A stretch of 10,888 nt of DNA from UBA8437 sp963933195 (GTDB taxonomy: Bacteria; Planctomycetota; Planctomycetia; Planctomycetales; Planctomycetaceae), in NCBI GenBank assembly GCA_963933195.1, contig CAWVUS010000179.1:1-10888 (forward strand). The letters are read 5' to 3'. Position 1 is the stretch's first letter. The number at the start of each line of letters is the position of its first letter. The notes below the pieces were generated by a model. That model was not told the origin of the DNA. It saw nothing but the letters and a program-made list of their open reading frames with translations, and ran no database searches. This document shows, one piece after another, positions 7,668 to 10,888 of the stretch. The translations under genes were made by a program, and so were the position numbers.

Positions 7668-8699
7668 ATGAAGATCGGAGCTTTGACTGGCGGTGGAGAT
7701 TGCCCGGGTCTCAACGCGGTGATTCGGGCCGTGGTCCGCACCAACGCCAATCGCGGTGGCACGACTCTCGGGTTTCTTGAGGGCTGGCGTGGACTCGTCG
7801 AGAACAACTACGTCGATCTGACGGCCGAAGGCACAGACGACATCATCGCCCGTGGCGGTACGATTCTCGGATCGTCACGCACCAACCCCTTCAAGGATGA
7901 TTCGAACATCCAGCAGGTCCTGGAGACCATCCAGGCCACCGGCATCGAGGCGTTGATTGCCATCGGAGGCGATGACACGCTCGGTGTCGCTCATCGACTC
8001 AATGCCGAGCACGGCGTGAATACCGTTGGCATTCCCAAGACCATCGACAACGACCTGTCCAGCACCGATGTCACCTTTGGTTTTGACACCTCGATCAACG
8101 TCGTCATGGAGGCCGTTGACCGGCTCAGAACCACCGCCGAGTCCCATCGACGGGTGATGGTGATCGAAACCATGGGACGTCATGCCGGCTGGATCACGTG
8201 TTTCTCGGGCATCTCAACCGCGGCCGACTATTTCCTGATTCCCGAAGAAGAGCCCGACCTGGACCGCATGTGCGAATTGCTCAAGCAACGCCGCGAACAG
8301 GGCAAGATGTACGGGATCGTGATCGTCAGCGAGGGCGTCGAATTGCCACAGGCCGACGGGTTTGTCACCCAGGATGGCGATGTTGACGAGTTCGGACACG
8401 TGAAACTCGGTGGAGTCGGAGAAATCATTGCCGAGTTGATCGAACGGCGAACCGGAATCGAAACCCGGGTTGTGACCCTGGGACACCTGCAACGCGGTGG
8501 AGCTCCCAGTGCCTACGATCGGGTCCTGGGAACCCGGCTTGGTGTGCACGCCACTCGACTGGTTCACGACGGCCAGTTCGGACAAATGGTCTCGCTTCGC
8601 GGCACACGCATCACCTCCGTTGACCTCGGTGATGCTGTCGGAGAAATGAGAACGCTGGAATCGGAGTTCATGGATGAGGCCCGTGAGTTCTTCACCTAG
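7668..8699 (+). CDS. 6-phosphofructokinase, predicted pyrophosphate-dependent
   Basis: This 343-residue phosphofructokinase phosphorylates fructose 6-phosphate to the 1,6-bisphosphate in glycolysis. The N-terminal nucleotide/PPi loop is TGGGDCPGLNAVIR (7-20). AIGGDDTLGVA (98-108) carries Asp (D103) where ATP enzymes have Gly (E. coli G104), and PKTIDND (123-129) carries K124 where E. coli has Gly. That Asp/Lys pair is the accepted signature of PPi-dependent PFK (EC 2.7.1.90), which is reversible and can also serve gluconeogenesis. D127 is the catalytic base. MGRHAGWI (169-176), SEGVELP (221-227) and LGHLQRGGAPSAYDR (271-285) complete the sugar-phosphate site. The length suits the short group III enzymes. 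AGGA lies 8 nt before the ATG. An ATP-dependent enzyme with K124 alone is known in actinobacteria, so cofactor use is inferred. It follows accC by 36 bp, so operon membership is likely. Confidence 0.93.
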   Translation: MKIGALTGGGDCPGLNAVIRAVVRTNANRGGTTLGFLEGWRGLVENNYVDLTAEGTDDIIARGGTILGSSRTNPFKDDSNIQQVLETIQATGIEALIAIGGDDTLGVAHRLNAEHGVNTVGIPKTIDNDLSSTDVTFGFDTSINVVMEAVDRLRTTAESHRRVMVIETMGRHAGWITCFSGISTAADYFLIPEEEPDLDRMCELLKQRREQGKMYGIVIVSEGVELPQADGFVTQDGDVDEFGHVKLGGVGEIIAELIERRTGIETRVVTLGHLQRGGAPSAYDRVLGTRLGVHATRLVHDGQFGQMVSLRGTRITSVDLGDAVGEMRTLESEFMDEAREFFT

Positions 8700-8720
8700 G
8701 GCGGCCTTGCTGAACCGACC

Positions 8721-8748
8721 TTGCGTTGGACCACCGCATTCCTAGAAT
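8721..8748 (+). promoter_or_regulatory. Probable sigma-70-type promoter for the zinc-ribbon membrane protein gene
   Basis: TTGCGT (8721-8726) and TAGAAT (8743-8748) are separated by 16 bp and resemble the -35 and -10 consensus. They lie in the 88-bp gap after the phosphofructokinase, 39 bp before the next ATG, suggesting that gene has its own transcript. No convincing terminator hairpin is seen in the gap. Confidence 0.45.
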
Positions 8749-8787
8749 GTCGGCCCCTCCATTCCATCCTCGACGCAGATCACATCG

Positions 8788-9738
8788 ATGTGGTGCGCGA
8801 AGTGCCAGGCCCAGGTGGGCCAACCAACTGACAACGAGGCCACGGCCTGTCCACGCTGTGGGACCGCGCTGACGATTCCACCGTCGGCCACCGATCAGGC
8901 TCGTGACCTGCTCCAGCACTGGGCCAAGGACGACCCGCTAGAAGTGCCGACCCCAGCGACCCCAGCGACCCCAGAACCGGTCGTCGACTCTTCCAAACAC
9001 TCCAAACGCCAGTTCCGTGTCGATGCCGCTCACCCACAACACCAGAGCAAGCAACCAGACAAGCCGAAAATCGAAAAACCGGCCTCGGCCATCACACCGC
9101 CCGTGACAAAGCCAACCCCTCAACCACCACTCGCCACCCAACCCGTGAATCCCAAACCACCCCACACAAAATCGCCTGCTGCCCCGAAAGACTCGCTGGC
9201 TGATGTTGCCTCCACCCTGGCCAATTTCTCGGTTGATGCCCAACCCACAGCACCACCGACTGCGGCAGATCCCGAGGTGACCGTGAATCCCACGACCGAC
9301 GCCGTTACGGATGAAATTGTCGAGAACAAGCCAGGCATTCCCACGGGCGGCACCACCAGCGCCGTGACCCACTCCACGTCTTTATGGGGCCAGATACTGG
9401 CTTACATTGGTGTCCTGGGGCTGACAGCCGGAGGAGCCTTGATCGTCTGGAATGGCTTTGGCCACGCCCCGCTCAACACTCCCACATCATGGCTGATCGC
9501 CACCGGTGGACAGATGCTACTGTTTCTCGGGATCGTGACGCTCGTCTCCAGCGGCCTCGAACAGACCAACGAAGACGTGAACCGTCAGATCCGTCTACTC
9601 GGTGAACAATTGCTGAGAATCGAACAGGGACAAACCCCGTCGGCAGACCAGCCACCCCACCACGCCTCGCCACGCACGAGTTCCAAGACGCCTCACCACG
9701 CTCAACCGAGCGGTACCGGGGCCACGAAACCGAAGTAG
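8788..9738 (+). CDS. Zinc-ribbon, proline-rich linker, two-helix membrane protein of unknown function
   Basis: I do not recognise a named family. The 316-residue product begins directly with a zinc ribbon (C3-x2-C6, then C21-x2-C24). The next 170 residues are low in complexity and rich in Pro, Thr, Ala, Lys and Gln, probably disordered. Two hydrophobic segments follow (about 200-222 and 233-255), then an amphipathic stretch (about 256-281, NEDVNRQIRLLGEQLLRIEQ) that may form a short coiled coil. The tail is His/Pro/Ser-rich. The topology suggests a hairpin in the inner membrane with both ends on the same side, presumably cytoplasmic because of the cysteine ribbon. The ribbon sits at the very N-terminus, which supports the ATG at 8788; no Shine-Dalgarno is seen. 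It probably has its own promoter. Its 3' end overlaps the convergent DUF420 gene by 37 bp. Function is unknown: a scaffold or membrane-tethered binding protein is possible, and an enzyme is unlikely. Confidence 0.8.
   Translation: MWCAKCQAQVGQPTDNEATACPRCGTALTIPPSATDQARDLLQHWAKDDPLEVPTPATPATPEPVVDSSKHSKRQFRVDAAHPQHQSKQPDKPKIEKPASAITPPVTKPTPQPPLATQPVNPKPPHTKSPAAPKDSLADVASTLANFSVDAQPTAPPTAADPEVTVNPTTDAVTDEIVENKPGIPTGGTTSAVTHSTSLWGQILAYIGVLGLTAGGALIVWNGFGHAPLNTPTSWLIATGGQMLLFLGIVTLVSSGLEQTNEDVNRQIRLLGEQLLRIEQGQTPSADQPPHHASPRTSSKTPHHAQPSGTGATKPK
8948..8974. repeat. 9-bp tandem repeat, three perfect copies, inside the zinc-ribbon protein gene
   Basis: CGACCCCAG is repeated three times head to tail and encodes the Pro-Ala-Thr repeats (PTPATPATPEP) at the start of the disordered linker. 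The unit length preserves the frame, so copy number may vary between strains. Confidence 0.85.
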
Positions 9739-10178
9739 TACACCAGCAGGCCGGTGATCGACGTGGCCGTGATGTCGAGAGTGGCCAGCCAGCCCAGCCG
9801 CCGATGCAACCGGCTGTGTGCACCCGGCTCGGGGGGATTGGGAAAACGACGCGTCGCCAGGCTGATTGTTGCGACCCACAGCACGACCGTGGAAATGGCA
9901 AAAACCAGGTGCACGTAAAGCAACACGTGCATCGCGGTCGAGTGATTCCGCGACATGACCCAGAAGCCGCCATGCAGTCGCATGTCGATCTCGAACAACG
10001 ACACCGCGACCAGCAAAACCACTCCCAACAGCAGTTGCAGTCGCCTGTGCACCAGGTGCCTTCGCCTGAACCGGACCTGGAACAGACTGACCATCAACAC
10101 CGGCACAACCACCAGTAAAGCGACGACAACCACGTCGAGCATCACCGACGTATCATAACCCAGGAATCCCTCACCCAT
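9702..10178 (-). CDS. DUF420 (YozB/CtaM-like) multi-helix membrane protein
   Basis: This 158-residue integral membrane protein has about four hydrophobic segments (residues about 12-33, 46-62, 82-106 and 130-153). Histidine-bearing motifs sit at helix ends: RRRHLVHRRLQLLLG, RNHSTAMHVLLYVHL and HSRLHRRLGWLATLDITATSITG followed by LLVYYFGF. This spacing, with a final HxRxG...TGLLVYYF helix, resembles DUF420. DUF420 includes Bacillus/Staphylococcus CtaM, which is needed to mature haem-copper oxidase. The ATG at 10178 is supported by GAGG 7 nt upstream. It starts 27 bp after the ABC ATPase stop on the same strand, so the two are probably cotranscribed. Its end overlaps the convergent zinc-ribbon gene. 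The family call is by eye, and an oxidase-related role is inferred from family members only. Confidence 0.7.
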   Translation of the reverse strand: MGEGFLGYDTSVMLDVVVVALLVVVPVLMVSLFQVRFRRRHLVHRRLQLLLGVVLLVAVSLFEIDMRLHGGFWVMSRNHSTAMHVLLYVHLVFAISTVVLWVATISLATRRFPNPPEPGAHSRLHRRLGWLATLDITATSITGLLVYYFGFVAPVPLG

Positions 10179-10185
10179 CTCGTCG

Positions 10186-10189
10186 CCTC
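10186..10189 (-). promoter_or_regulatory. Shine-Dalgarno GAGG for the DUF420 gene
   Basis: GAGG sits 7 nt upstream of the ATG at 10178, inside the 27-bp gap after the ABC ATPase stop. It favours this start over the in-frame ATG at 10142. Confidence 0.5.
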
Positions 10190-10205
10190 ATTCCGTTCCA
10201 CGATC

Positions 10206-10888
10206 CTACTGGACCAGCCCCTTGGTCAAGTGCATGAATGCTGTCTCGAGGTTCACATCTTCCTCGCGGAACATTTCAATCCGAAAACCTCGCTCGATCA
10301 ACATCGTCGGTAGTGCGGTGTAGTCCAACACTTCGGGAACCAGCGTGGCGAGGATCGTACCGTTGTCAATCGTCACCGCTTCCACTTCGTCGGCCTGTTC
10401 GATCAAACGAGCCGCCTGATCGCTCACCGCCAAGTGCCCCTCGTCCATCCCCTGGCCCGCTCGAACCCGCACGTGAAGCACAAGCCGTTCGCGGGCCTTT
10501 CTCATCACCTCTTCAACATTTCCGTCGACGATCAGGTGTCCCTTCTCGATCATCCCCACCCGGGTGCAGACATCGGCCAGTTCCGGCAGGATGTGGCTGC
10601 TGACAACGACCGTCTTGTTCAACTCACCAAGCCGCTTCAGCAGCGTACGAATCTCGATGCGGGCCCGAGGATCCAGCCCACTGGCTGGCTCATCAAGCAG
10701 CAACACCTGGGGCTCGTGCAACAGCACCCGGGCCAGGCCGATTCTTTGTGTCTGCCCCCTGGACAGTTGATTCACCATCGCGTCCCGCTTGAACGACATG
10801 TCAACCAGTTCCAGTTTCTCTTCACAAATTCCTCGGCGGGCATGCGCGTCAATCCGGTAGGTTGCCGCGAAGAACTCAAGGTATTCGA
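10206..10888 (-). CDS. ABC transporter ATP-binding protein, ABC-2 type (N-terminus beyond right edge)
   Basis: The frame is open to the right edge; 227 C-terminal residues are seen and Walker A lies outside. Visible parts are a helical-domain segment (LEFFAATYRIDA), the signature LSRGQTQRIGLARVLL (LSRGQ instead of LSGGQ), Walker B LLLDEP, the D-loop SGLDPRARIEI and the switch histidine in VVVSSHILPELADVC. Next comes a roughly 85-residue C-terminal extension, probably DUF4162-like, as in CcmA/NatA-type exporters. The protein energises an exporter by ATP hydrolysis at the cytoplasmic face. No permease is in the window; it may lie upstream, to the right. The Met at 10799 is internal, because the frame and ABC homology continue past it. 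The DUF420 gene follows 27 bp downstream. The substrate is unknown. Confidence 0.93.
   Translation of the reverse strand, partial: EYLEFFAATYRIDAHARRGICEEKLELVDMSFKRDAMVNQLSRGQTQRIGLARVLLHEPQVLLLDEPASGLDPRARIEIRTLLKRLGELNKTVVVSSHILPELADVCTRVGMIEKGHLIVDGNVEEVMRKARERLVLHVRVRAGQGMDEGHLAVSDQAARLIEQADEVEAVTIDNGTILATLVPEVLDYTALPTMLIERGFRIEMFREEDVNLETAFMHLTKGLVQ

Noticed and set aside
8700..8787. Rho-independent terminator after the phosphofructokinase
   Set aside because: No GC-rich inverted repeat followed by a T-run could be found.

Overview
The window is GC-rich, densely coding chromosomal DNA. Nothing in it looks like phage, an insertion sequence or a CRISPR array. Gene content and style point to a planctomycete or a close relative: several starts lack Shine-Dalgarno sequences, there is a group III-type phosphofructokinase, a BCCP with an EAMKVFNQI biotinylation motif, and a zinc-ribbon/proline-rich/two-helix membrane protein of unknown function. 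This placement is an inference from sequence style, not a database result.

Left block, minus strand (1-4433). Transcription runs leftward through larB (nickel-pincer cofactor-type carboxylase/hydrolase), nnrD (ADP-dependent NAD(P)H-hydrate dehydratase, 2 bp downstream) and, after about 100 bp, a large MMPL/RND-type membrane transporter. The transporter frame stays open for 885 codons to the left edge, ending in a run of 9-bp repeats. LarB and NnrD both act on nicotinate or nicotinamide dinucleotides.

Central block, plus strand (4580-8699). This diverges from larB across a 146-bp intergenic region. It holds an M24 Xaa-Pro aminopeptidase, accB (biotin carboxyl carrier), accC (biotin carboxylase) and a phosphofructokinase with the active-site signature of the pyrophosphate-dependent enzyme. 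Gaps of 81, 49 and 36 bp suggest one operon joining the first step of fatty-acid synthesis with central glycolysis. The peptidase-accB-accC order resembles the Firmicutes yqhT-efp-accB-accC neighbourhood, but efp is absent.

Right block. A probable promoter at 8721-8748 precedes an orphan plus-strand gene for a zinc-ribbon membrane protein (8788-9738). Its 3' end overlaps by 37 bp the end of a convergent minus-strand pair. That pair is an ABC transporter ATPase (cut by the right edge, Walker A outside) followed by a small DUF420 multi-helix membrane protein, a family that includes the cytochrome oxidase assembly factor CtaM. No intergenic stretch exceeds 300 bp.

The window is mostly conserved housekeeping metabolism. 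I did not find a clearly new multi-gene system. The best leads are the larB-nnrD pairing, the unknown zinc-ribbon membrane protein, and the ABC ATPase/DUF420 unit running off the right edge.
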